Shown here: positions 24,420 to 31,471 of the stretch, piece by piece
Numbering within the stretch: position 1 is the stretch's first letter
Layout: the number at the start of each line of letters is the position of its first letter
From: Desulfuromonadaceae bacterium
GTDB lineage: Bacteria > Desulfobacterota > Desulfuromonadia > Desulfuromonadales > Geopsychrobacteraceae
Length of the DNA stretch: 31,471 bases
Assembly (NCBI GenBank): GCA_013138655.1
Contig: WTCI01000014.1
Span: 1 to 31,471, forward strand
Direction: 5' to 3'
Position numbers and translations under genes: made by a program
The notes under the pieces: model-generated
Told to the model about the DNA's origin: nothing
Database searches by the model: none
The model's input: only the letters and a program-made list of their open reading frames with translations

Positions 24420-24803
24420 TTAATCGGCTCGCTTGCCCGCAAACGACTGTTTCAGTTTCGCCAGTTGCAGCAGTTGCTCAACTTCGACCGGAGCCATCTG
24501 CAATGCCTCGGCAATCCCTTCGGCATCGAGGCCCTGTTCCGCCAAGGAACCGACATAGCGATATTTTTCTGCCGAATTCCGGCAGCTGGAAGACTGTGGC
24601 TGCTGCCGTTCAGCAGTATCGAGGCTGGTCGAAAAATTGCCTTTTACCGCTGGCGCAATGGCTGACCTGCTGTCCATGAGATTGCGCAGCTCATTCAGCT
24701 CCCGACGCAATTTACCTGTCACCTGCAACTGCCGGAAGCCGAGGAACAGGGCAAGCAGGGCCAGGCAACCGACGATCAATAGCAGAAGCTGCTCTGTGAC
24801 CAT
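24420..24803 (-). CDS. Membrane-anchored protein with a C-terminal helix-turn-helix-like segment
   Basis: A 127-residue protein. One N-terminal membrane segment (about residues 4-22) is followed by a charged coiled stretch (about 25-45), a Ser/Gln-rich linker, and a C-terminal helical part (about 82-120: YVGSLAEQGLDAEGIAEALQMAPVEVEQLL, read as two helices). The last part looks like the DUF2802 type found near flagellar and chemotaxis genes, but I cannot confirm this. It starts four bases after the fliA stop and precedes flgF, so it is co-transcribed with them. Function unknown; not obviously a DNA binder because it is membrane tethered. Confidence 0.65.
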   Translation of the reverse strand: MVTEQLLLLIVGCLALLALFLGFRQLQVTGKLRRELNELRNLMDSRSAIAPAVKGNFSTSLDTAERQQPQSSSCRNSAEKYRYVGSLAEQGLDAEGIAEALQMAPVEVEQLLQLAKLKQSFAGKRAD

Positions 24804-24806
24804 CGC

Positions 24807-25565
24807 TCAATCTCCCGAGCGCAAGCTCTTGAGGCTGCGCTTCATCTTGACTTTCAGTTTACCGAGCGCCTGACTGTGCAACTGCGAGATACGCCCTTCG
24901 GTCAGTTCGAGAACTTCGGAAATTTCTTTTTGCGACAGTTCCTCGTAGTAGATCAGGGCAACCACCAGCCGTTCTTTTTCCGAAAGCTGTTCGAGATAAA
25001 CGGCCAACTCTTTTGTCAGCTCACCTGCCTCCATCCGTTCCTGAACACTGACCTGCCGGGTATCCTCCAGATTGTCGATGAAAGTTTTCCCGTCATCGGT
25101 ACTATCATCGAGATTTTCGTGCAGACTGACATAGCCAAGCTGGCTGACCTGCAATTTCAGCTCATGGAAAGCGTCCAGTTCCAGCTCCAGCTCCTCTGCC
25201 AGTTCAGCATCATCCGGCGCGCGGCCGAGCCGCTTGCCGAGAGACTCTGTCACCTTTGCCAGGCGAGATTGTTTTCCCCGCATGGTCCGGGAGAACCAGT
25301 CCATGCGCCGAACTTCGTCAAACACCGCGCCACGAATCCGCCGCTCGGCAAAAGTTTTGAACAGGACACCACGACGCGCGTCAAAGCGGCCGGCAGCATC
25401 GAGCAGTCCCATCAGGGCGGCGCTGCGAATATCATCACGGCTGACGAATGCCGGCACCTGCGTCATCATCCGATCGACCAGAAAATCGACCAGCGACAGA
25501 TGCGCCTCAATCATCTTTTCCCGTTCCACCGGGCCCGGCGGTCCGTAGCCGTTCGAAGAGACCAT
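24807..25565 (-). CDS. fliA: Flagellar sigma factor FliA (sigma-28)
   Basis: A 252-residue sigma-70-family factor with regions 2, 3 and 4. Region 2 has DDIRSAALMGLLDAAGRFD and FKTFAERRIRGAVFDEVRRMDW. Region 4 has LSEKERLVVALIYYEELSQKEISEVLELTEGRISQLHSQAL, a clear FliA end. It directs RNA polymerase to late flagellar promoters; two likely targets are in this window (5332-5359 and 19435-19462). The start is the ATG at 25565, one base overlapping the flhG stop (TGATG), seven bases after GGAGG. The preceding TTG at 25568 has poorer spacing. Confidence 0.97.
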   Translation of the reverse strand: MVSSNGYGPPGPVEREKMIEAHLSLVDFLVDRMMTQVPAFVSRDDIRSAALMGLLDAAGRFDARRGVLFKTFAERRIRGAVFDEVRRMDWFSRTMRGKQSRLAKVTESLGKRLGRAPDDAELAEELELELDAFHELKLQVSQLGYVSLHENLDDSTDDGKTFIDNLEDTRQVSVQERMEAGELTKELAVYLEQLSEKERLVVALIYYEELSQKEISEVLELTEGRISQLHSQALGKLKVKMKRSLKSLRSGD

Positions 25566-26464
25566 CAACCCGCCTCCATACCAACGCCGAGAAACTGCTT
25601 CCAGAAAAATTGCAGAGTTCCCTGTGCCTGAGTGTTCATCGGGGCATCAATCAGATTTTCCGCCAAAGCAACAAAAGCCTTGGCCACCTTGTGGTCAGGA
25701 TAGAGGTCGACCATCACCTGTTGCTGGCGAACCGACTCGTGCATCTTCTTGTCAAAAGGGATACAACCGAGATAATCGAGAAAAATATCGAGATAACGGC
25801 CGGACACCATGGTCAGCTTTTCAAAAACATCGAGCCCTTCATCAGCCTCACGAACCGAATTGACCGCCAGCAGGAAGCGCTTCTGGTGATACTGGGTGGA
25901 AAGCAGCTTCATCAGGGCGTAGGCGTCAGTAATGGCCGTGGGTTCCGGGGTGGTCACCACCAGGATGTCTTGGGCGGCGACGTTAAAATAGGTCACGTTG
26001 TCAGAAATTCCGGCCTCGGTATCGATCAGCACCACATCGAACTGCTCTTCCAGGGCATCGAGCGATTCGATCAGGCGCATTTTCAATTGGCCATCGAGCC
26101 GGGTATACTGCTGCACACCGGATCCGGCCGGGAGAATTTTCAAGCCGTACGGCCCTTCGGCCATCACTTCTTCCAGAGTCCGTTCCCCGTTAAAAAAGTG
26201 GTTGAGGTTATAAGGGGGGGACAAACCAAGAACCACGTCAATATTGGCCAGACCCAGATCGGCGTCGATGATCAGAACCTTTTTCCCCTGCTTGGCCAGA
26301 GTGACCGCAATATTGGAAACAACGGCCGTCTTGCCGACCCCGCCCTTGCCGCTCGTAATCGACAAAACGCGGGTTGTCGGCATGTTCAGCTCAGCGGACG
26401 TATCCTCGAGCCGGTCATGCATATTGCGCAGGGTTCCTGCTTGATCTGCTGATCCGCTCATCAT
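25565..26464 (-). CDS. flhG: Flagellar number regulator FlhG (FleN), MinD-like ATPase
   Basis: A 299-residue ParA/MinD ATPase with the deviant Walker A motif SGKGGVGKT at 38-46 and IIDADLGLANIDVVLG downstream. The N-terminus carries DQAGTLR (7-13), the motif that stimulates FlhF GTPase activity. FlhG limits flagellar number together with FlhF, which fits polar or low-number flagellation. The ATG at 26464 overlaps the flhF stop by four bases (ATGA), with GGAGG eight bases upstream. Confidence 0.95.
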   Translation of the reverse strand: MMSGSADQAGTLRNMHDRLEDTSAELNMPTTRVLSITSGKGGVGKTAVVSNIAVTLAKQGKKVLIIDADLGLANIDVVLGLSPPYNLNHFFNGERTLEEVMAEGPYGLKILPAGSGVQQYTRLDGQLKMRLIESLDALEEQFDVVLIDTEAGISDNVTYFNVAAQDILVVTTPEPTAITDAYALMKLLSTQYHQKRFLLAVNSVREADEGLDVFEKLTMVSGRYLDIFLDYLGCIPFDKKMHESVRQQQVMVDLYPDHKVAKAFVALAENLIDAPMNTQAQGTLQFFWKQFLGVGMEAG

Positions 26465-27846
26465 ACGGCGATCCTCCGTGATTCCGTCTCACCCCCCATG
26501 ACCAGCCCTGCGACCATCGCCGGTTCAGCCGGCAACAGGTCTTCCGGGACCTGCTGGCCATTGGTCAGATAGGCCAGGGGCAGGTTGTTGCGCGTCGGCA
26601 GGTTGATCAGCGCACCAAAACGATCCGTTTCATCCAGTTTGGTAAAAATCAGGCGAGATATCGGCAATATGCTGAAAGCTTCAAGGCTCTTCTGCTGCAG
26701 CCGCTCAGCGGTTGGAGCCGCCAGAACCAGACAGTTTTCGACCTGAGATTCCCGGCCGAGAAATTCGTTCAGTTCGTCAATCCGCTCAGTATCGCGGGGA
26801 CTGCGACCGGCGGTATCGATAAGGATCAGATCTTTGTCGCGATGACGGCGGAAAGCTTCCTGCAACTGTTCGGGAGACAGCACCACTTCCACCGGCAGCC
26901 CCATGATTTCGCCGTAAACTTTCAGCTGCTCAACAGCCGCAATCCGGTAAGTATCAATGGTCACCAGCGCCACCCGCGCACCGCTGTTGGTCATCGCCTC
27001 GGCGGCCAGCTTGGCTATGGTCGTGGTTTTACCGACCCCGGTTGAACCGATCAACGAAATCCGCCTCTGCGAGTCGCCCGGTTGCCAGAGCGGCCCACTG
27101 GTCTGCACCAGATTGGCGATGGTCCCGGCAAGAAATTCGTGACGGAGTTGCGGCTCCTGACGCTGCCGCTCATTCATTTGCTGATCGGCAAAGCGGGCGA
27201 TGGTCGCAGCCGCTTCAGCATCGATACCCCGCTCGATCAGCAGGTCGATCAGATCATCAAGCTCATGCGGAACCGAGTCGGGCAGTTTTGAAACGGCCGC
27301 CTGTCGCCGGGGGGCCACCGGCTCGACAGTCGGAACCGGGTCAACAGAAGAGACGGGTGCTTCGACAACCGGAGCCGTGGCAACCGCTTGCGGCTGCGCA
27401 GTCTGGGTCAGCTGCTGTACCAGCCCTTTCAGTTGGTCGATCTCGGCTTGCAGCTGATTGAAATTTTGCCCTTCGAGCTGCGACCGCAGGACCCGGATCT
27501 CATCTTCAAGCGCATGGTTGGCCAGTTCGACCCGCACTGCTGCCGGAGCGGGCTTCGGCACACTGAGCGGCTCGTCTTCACGGATCTCCACCCGGTTACG
27601 ATAGGCCGCAGGGATCGCCCTCGGTGCCGGTTTTTGCGCTGCCGACGGAACCACCTTGCCCGAGTTCGCCCTCATTGCCGGCGATTCGATTGCTGCTGTC
27701 ACCTCGATGGTCTGTTTTCCGAGGACCCCGAGCCCTTTTTTGCGCAGGGTCCGGGTCGAAAGAATCAGCGCATCGGCACCGAGGGTGTCCTTGACCTGCT
27801 GCAGGGCACTCGCCATATCATCTGCTGCAAATTTTCTAACCAACAT
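26461..27846 (-). CDS. flhF: Flagellar placement GTPase FlhF
   Basis: A 461-residue SRP-type GTPase. The N-terminal domain (about 1-50) begins MLVRKFAADDMASALQQVKDTLG. A long Pro/Ala/Val-rich linker (55-185) follows, with a coiled stretch near 112-150. The NG domain starts near 195, with the P-loop GSTGVGKTTT at 267-276 and DTAGRSPRD near 345. FlhF marks the cell pole for flagellar assembly. Its start overlaps the flhA end by 11 bases. Confidence 0.96.
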   Translation of the reverse strand: MLVRKFAADDMASALQQVKDTLGADALILSTRTLRKKGLGVLGKQTIEVTAAIESPAMRANSGKVVPSAAQKPAPRAIPAAYRNRVEIREDEPLSVPKPAPAAVRVELANHALEDEIRVLRSQLEGQNFNQLQAEIDQLKGLVQQLTQTAQPQAVATAPVVEAPVSSVDPVPTVEPVAPRRQAAVSKLPDSVPHELDDLIDLLIERGIDAEAAATIARFADQQMNERQRQEPQLRHEFLAGTIANLVQTSGPLWQPGDSQRRISLIGSTGVGKTTTIAKLAAEAMTNSGARVALVTIDTYRIAAVEQLKVYGEIMGLPVEVVLSPEQLQEAFRRHRDKDLILIDTAGRSPRDTERIDELNEFLGRESQVENCLVLAAPTAERLQQKSLEAFSILPISRLIFTKLDETDRFGALINLPTRNNLPLAYLTNGQQVPEDLLPAEPAMVAGLVMGGETESRRIAV

Positions 27847-29929
27847 CGACAGTCACCGTTCCTACCGACCGCACCTTCAGGTGAGGTGCGATCTCATTGT
27901 GGGAGATGATAGCCAGACCGGGCAGGTAACGTTCGGTCAACCTTTTGACATGAAGTCGGATTGTCGGCGTACAGAGCAACACCGGATTTGCACCGGCCAG
28001 ATTCTGCAGCACTTGCTTCAAGCTATTGATCAGTGCCTGCGCAAAACCGGGTTCAAGGGCCAGGTAAGACCCCTGTTCCGTGCTGTGCAGTGCTTCCTGA
28101 ATCTGGGTTTCGACATCGCGATCAAAGGTCATCACTTCCAACACTTGCCCATCCTGGCTGTAGCTGTTACTGATCAAGCGAGCCAGTATCGCCCGAACAT
28201 GTTCCGTTAATTGATCAGGATCTTGCACAACTGGTGCCCAATCCGCGAGAGTTTCTAAAATAGTTCTAAGATCTCTAATTGAAACCCCCTCACGCAGCAA
28301 ATTCTGCAGGACCCGCATCACCACCCCGAGGCTGAGCAGGTTCGGGACCAGCTCCTCAACCAGCTTGGGATATTCGTTGGCAAGGTTATCGAGCAGGTTC
28401 TGGGTCTCCTGGCGCCCGAGAAGTTCGTGAGCGTGACTCTTGATCAACTCGCTCAAATGGGTTGCCACCACCGTGGTGTTGTCAACCACGGTATAACCCG
28501 AGATCTGTGCCCGCTCTTTTTTGTCCTCGGAAATCCAGGTTGCAGGCAAGTTAAAAGCCGGCTCAACGGTCTCGATTCCCTTGATGGTTTCGGTCGCCAT
28601 GCCGGGATTCATCGCCAGGTAATGGCCGGGCATCAGTTCACCGCCGCCGATTTTCACCCCTTTAAGAACGATGGCGTACTCATTCGGTTTGAGTTGCAGA
28701 TTATCCTTGATATGCACCGGTGGAACGATAAACCCCAGATCCAGAGCAAACTGGCGCCGGATCGACTTTATCCGCGGCAGCAGTTCACCATCCTGGGAAG
28801 CATCCACCAAGGGGATCAATCCATAGCCGACTTCCATCTCCAACAGGTCGACCATAAGCATCTGCTCATAGTTCTCTTCGGTCAGCTGTTTCGGCGCAGC
28901 TGTTTCGGCGGCCAGTTCATCCCGCAGGCTGCCCTGTTCATGCGACTTCTGTAACCGCCAGGCAATCCCACCGGTGATGAGCGCCAAAATAAAGAACGGC
29001 AGATTCGGCAGTCCGGGAATGACCGCGAATACCAGCAGAATTCCGGAGACCACCCCAATGGCCCGCGGATGGACGGAAAACTGACGCTTCATTTCCGTCC
29101 CGAAATCAGCATCTCCAGCCGTCCGGGTAACCATGATCCCGGCACCGGTCGAGATAATCAGGGCCGGGATCTGCCCGACCAAACCATCACCAACAGTCAA
29201 TATGGTGTAGTTGGCCGCGGCTTCTGCCATCGGCATCCCCTTCTGCATCACCCCGATGACAAAACCGGCACCGATGTTGATCAGGGTGATGATGATTCCG
29301 GCGATGGCATCCCCCTTGACGAACTTGCTGGCACCATCCATAGCTCCGTAGAAATCTGATTCGGAAGCGATCTCTTTGCGTCGTGAGCGGGCCTCATCGT
29401 CACTGATCAACCCGGCATTCAGATCGGCATCAACGGCCATCTGCTTGCCCGGCATGGCATCCAGAGTGAAGCGGGCAGCAACTTCCGCCACCCGGCCGGC
29501 ACCCTTGGTGATAACCATGAAATTAATGAGCACCAGAATGGTGAAAATGACGATCCCAACCACGTAGTTCCCGCCCACGACAAACTGACCAAAGGACTGG
29601 ATGACACTTCCGGCTGCGGACGGACCTTCGTCACCGTGCAGCAGGATCAAGCGCGTCGAGGCGACATTAAGTGACAGGCGGAACAGGGTGGTGATCAACA
29701 GCACACTGGGAAAAATGGCAAAGTCGAGGGCTCGCGAGGTGTAAAGGGAAATGATCAGAATCAGCAAGCCGATCGTGATGTTCAGTGACAGAAAAATATC
29801 CAGCAGCATCGGCGGAACCGGCAGAATCATCAACATCAGGATCAGTACCAGCCCGCAAGCGACCAGCACATCACTGCGCAGCAACATTTCCCGCCAGCGA
29901 TTCTCCATAATTCCTTCTAAAGTGACCAT
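27836..29929 (-). CDS. flhA: Flagellar export gate protein FlhA
   Basis: A 697-residue inner-membrane protein. About eight membrane segments fill the first 330 residues, with the conserved cytoplasmic loop (AGRVAEVAARFTLDAMPGKQ, then DADLNAG). A large cytoplasmic domain follows, which binds chaperone-substrate complexes such as FliS-flagellin. The start is chosen at 29929, where AGGAG lies five bases upstream. An in-frame ATG at 29908 has its own AAGGA and would give 690 residues. A longer frame to 29998 lacks a good ribosome site. Confidence 0.95.
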   Translation of the reverse strand: MVTLEGIMENRWREMLLRSDVLVACGLVLILMLMILPVPPMLLDIFLSLNITIGLLILIISLYTSRALDFAIFPSVLLITTLFRLSLNVASTRLILLHGDEGPSAAGSVIQSFGQFVVGGNYVVGIVIFTILVLINFMVITKGAGRVAEVAARFTLDAMPGKQMAVDADLNAGLISDDEARSRRKEIASESDFYGAMDGASKFVKGDAIAGIIITLINIGAGFVIGVMQKGMPMAEAAANYTILTVGDGLVGQIPALIISTGAGIMVTRTAGDADFGTEMKRQFSVHPRAIGVVSGILLVFAVIPGLPNLPFFILALITGGIAWRLQKSHEQGSLRDELAAETAAPKQLTEENYEQMLMVDLLEMEVGYGLIPLVDASQDGELLPRIKSIRRQFALDLGFIVPPVHIKDNLQLKPNEYAIVLKGVKIGGGELMPGHYLAMNPGMATETIKGIETVEPAFNLPATWISEDKKERAQISGYTVVDNTTVVATHLSELIKSHAHELLGRQETQNLLDNLANEYPKLVEELVPNLLSLGVVMRVLQNLLREGVSIRDLRTILETLADWAPVVQDPDQLTEHVRAILARLISNSYSQDGQVLEVMTFDRDVETQIQEALHSTEQGSYLALEPGFAQALINSLKQVLQNLAGANPVLLCTPTIRLHVKRLTERYLPGLAIISHNEIAPHLKVRSVGTVTVDVG

Positions 29930-30028
29930 ATAAACTCCTGGAGCCTGAATTCTGACGGCACCACTGTCAAGCTTTTGGCTTGCCCAGAACCCCATCAAAA
30001 ACTCAAATTATCTTTTTATTTCAAAAGC

Positions 30029-31087
30029 TTAATTCCTCTTTAAGCCGTATACATAGGCCAGAATCTCGGCCACAGCCTTGAACATTTCTTCGGGAACCTG
30101 CTCTCCGACCTCTTGCTTGTACAAAGCCCGTGCCACCGGCTTGTTTTCAACAAGCGGCACGTGATTTTCGCGAGCAATTTCCCGAATCCGGAAAGCCAGA
30201 TGGTCGGCACCCTTGGCAACAATGGTCGGTGCATCCATCGTCTCACGATCGTAAGCAATGGCAATGGAGAGATGAGTCGGGTTGGTGATAACAACGTCCG
30301 CTTTAGGCACTTCAGCCATCATCCGCTTACGCGCCAGCTGCTGCTGCACCGACCGCACCCGCGCCTTGAGCTGCGGATCTCCTTCGGTTTCCTTGAATTC
30401 TTCTTTGACCTCCTGCTTGGTCATCTTCATCTTCTGCTCCATTTCATATTTACTGAAGGCAAAATCGATGATCGCAAGAATAATCAAAATACCGCTGGTT
30501 TTTGCCATAACCAAGAATGCTGTCCGGCCCAGAAAAAGCAACGTTTGGTCGAGATCAAGACGAACCAGGGTCAGAGCCGTCGCGAATTCATTACTGACGG
30601 TTTTATAGGCGACAAAACCGATCAGCGACACCTTGGCCAACGATTTGATCAATTCAACAGCTGAACGCTTGGAGACAAATTTGGCCATCCCCTTGATCGG
30701 GTTGAACTTGTTGAGATCAGGCTGAAAGGGCTTGAGAGTAAAGAGCGGACCCACTTGAAGAAAGGAGGAAAAAAAACCGACCAGCATGGTCAATAAAAAA
30801 ACCGGCCAGAGCATACCGGCAAGCACCACCACCAGCTCCCAGAAAAGGTTAACAACGGTCAGCGAAGTGACTTCAAAACGGCTCAACATCCGCAGAGTAG
30901 TTTTCATTATATTGAGCAGGTCAGACCAGAAATAACGGGCATAAAAAACCCAGAGCAGCAGGGAAAAGGTCATTAATGCAGCGGTCGTCACCTCTTTACT
31001 CTGTGCGACCTGACCTTTTTCACGAAAATCCTGGCGACGCTTTTCCGTCGCCTGTTCCGTTTTCTCCTGGTCTGAGCCTTCAGCCAT
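30029..31087 (-). CDS. flhB: Flagellar export switch protein FlhB
   Basis: A 352-residue protein. The N-terminal signature is EKTEQATEKRRQDFREKGQV, followed by four membrane segments to about residue 212. The cytoplasmic domain has the self-cleavage site NPTH at 269-272. FlhB switches export from rod/hook to filament substrates after cleavage between Asn and Pro. GGGAG lies before the ATG at 31087. It follows fliR by 112 bases and precedes flhA by about 100 bases, the usual gate-gene order. Confidence 0.97.
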   Translation of the reverse strand: MAEGSDQEKTEQATEKRRQDFREKGQVAQSKEVTTAALMTFSLLLWVFYARYFWSDLLNIMKTTLRMLSRFEVTSLTVVNLFWELVVVLAGMLWPVFLLTMLVGFFSSFLQVGPLFTLKPFQPDLNKFNPIKGMAKFVSKRSAVELIKSLAKVSLIGFVAYKTVSNEFATALTLVRLDLDQTLLFLGRTAFLVMAKTSGILIILAIIDFAFSKYEMEQKMKMTKQEVKEEFKETEGDPQLKARVRSVQQQLARKRMMAEVPKADVVITNPTHLSIAIAYDRETMDAPTIVAKGADHLAFRIREIARENHVPLVENKPVARALYKQEVGEQVPEEMFKAVAEILAYVYGLKRN

Positions 31088-31199
31088 ACGCTTCTCCCGG
31101 CGATCTCAAAAGAGCTTTCAGCCCCTTCATGACAACCTCAAATCGACCCGGTCAAGAAGCCTCAGATGGCAGAATTTTGGCTTCTTTTGGGCAGAATAA

Positions 31200-31471
31200 T
31201 TAGAGCAAACTGAAGAGTTGCAAAAAGCGGTCCGCAAGTGCAGAAAATTCTTTGCTGAGCATTGCCGCGAAAACGCCAAGGGTCATTCCCATGACGATAA
31301 AGGAGACACCGATATTAATCGGGAAGGAGAGCATAAAGGCATTTAGTTGTGGAAACACCCGGGACAGAATACCGAGGGTCAGGTTAGATAATATCAGCAG
31401 GGCGAGAATGGGAGCAACCAGTTGAATACTCAGGATTAATGAATGATTGGCAACCTCCATCACCATGGGGA
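31200..31471 (-). CDS. fliR: Flagellar export gate protein FliR, C-terminal part (cut by window edge)
   Basis: Only the last 90 or so codons are visible; the frame runs off the right edge, so the ATG at 31466 is internal. Two hydrophobic segments (SIQLVAPILALLILSNLTLGIL and FPINIGVSFIVMGMTLGVF, each given in part) and LSRVFPQLNAF between them fit the FliR/SctT C-terminal region. FliR forms the export pore with FliP and FliQ. The call rests on these motifs and on flhB being the next gene. Confidence 0.88.
   Translation of the reverse strand, partial: PMVMEVANHSLILSIQLVAPILALLILSNLTLGILSRVFPQLNAFMLSFPINIGVSFIVMGMTLGVFAAMLSKEFSALADRFLQLFSLL

Noticed and set aside
25448..26452. A 334-residue open frame opposite flhG
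   Set aside because: It runs antisense to a full FlhG with intact motifs, and no domain is recognisable in it.
31088..31199. An inverted repeat (AAGAAGCC and GGCTTCTT) between fliR and flhB as a terminator
   Set aside because: The loop is 17 bases and no T-run follows on the minus strand. The flanking genes are normally co-transcribed.

Overview
The window looks like chromosomal DNA from a motile Gram-negative deltaproteobacterium. A Desulfuromonadales relative (Desulfuromonas, Pelobacter or Geobacter type) is the best guess. This rests on gene content and order (flhB-flhA-flhF-flhG-fliA-flgF-flgG-flgA-flgH-flgI-flgJ, then flgM-flgN-flgK-flgL-csrA-fliW), on L- and P-ring genes implying an outer membrane, and on short palindromic elements that I recall as common in that group. 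The taxonomic call is inference. No rRNA, tRNA, phage gene, transposase or CRISPR array was seen.

Layout from left to right. (1) Positions 1-731: 3' part of a diguanylate cyclase gene on the + strand, ending at a strong hairpin terminator. (2) Positions 732-938: a small field of palindromic repeats. (3) Positions 939-5191 on the - strand: late flagellar filament genes in transcription order fliC, flaG, fliD, fliS, a fliT-like gene, and a YcgR-like PilZ gene. (4) Positions 5192-5616: divergent control region holding a sigma-28-like fliC promoter, a CsrA-type hairpin in the fliC leader and a sigma-70-like promoter for the sugar operon. (5) Positions 5617-12309 on the + strand: a compact seven-gene operon for a CMP-activated nonulosonic acid, best read as legionaminic acid by the GDP-linked route (legB, legC, legH-like, legI, legG, ptmE, legF). 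(6) Positions 12310-14832 on the - strand: a Maf-family flagellin glycosyltransferase whose stop codon abuts the legF stop with no base between. (7) Positions 14970-19402 on the - strand: a hypothetical gene, flgM, flgN, flgK, flgL, csrA and fliW, headed by a second sigma-28-like promoter. (8) Positions 19585-31471 on the - strand: export gate, placement, sigma factor, rod and ring genes, cut at the right edge inside fliR.

How the parts fit. The right-hand genes build the export gate and basal body and encode sigma-28 (FliA). FlgM, the anti-sigma factor, sits in the late operon behind a FliA-type promoter. FliA then drives fliC and the hook-junction genes. CsrA and FliW are encoded together, and the fliC leader has the two-site layout expected for CsrA repression relieved by FliW. 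The sugar operon plus Maf would decorate the short flagellin. The GGDEF and PilZ proteins at the left edge suggest c-di-GMP control of swimming.

The gene set itself is well known. The least expected structure is non-coding: flgH, flgI and flgJ are each followed by a different palindromic element, all within one apparent operon.
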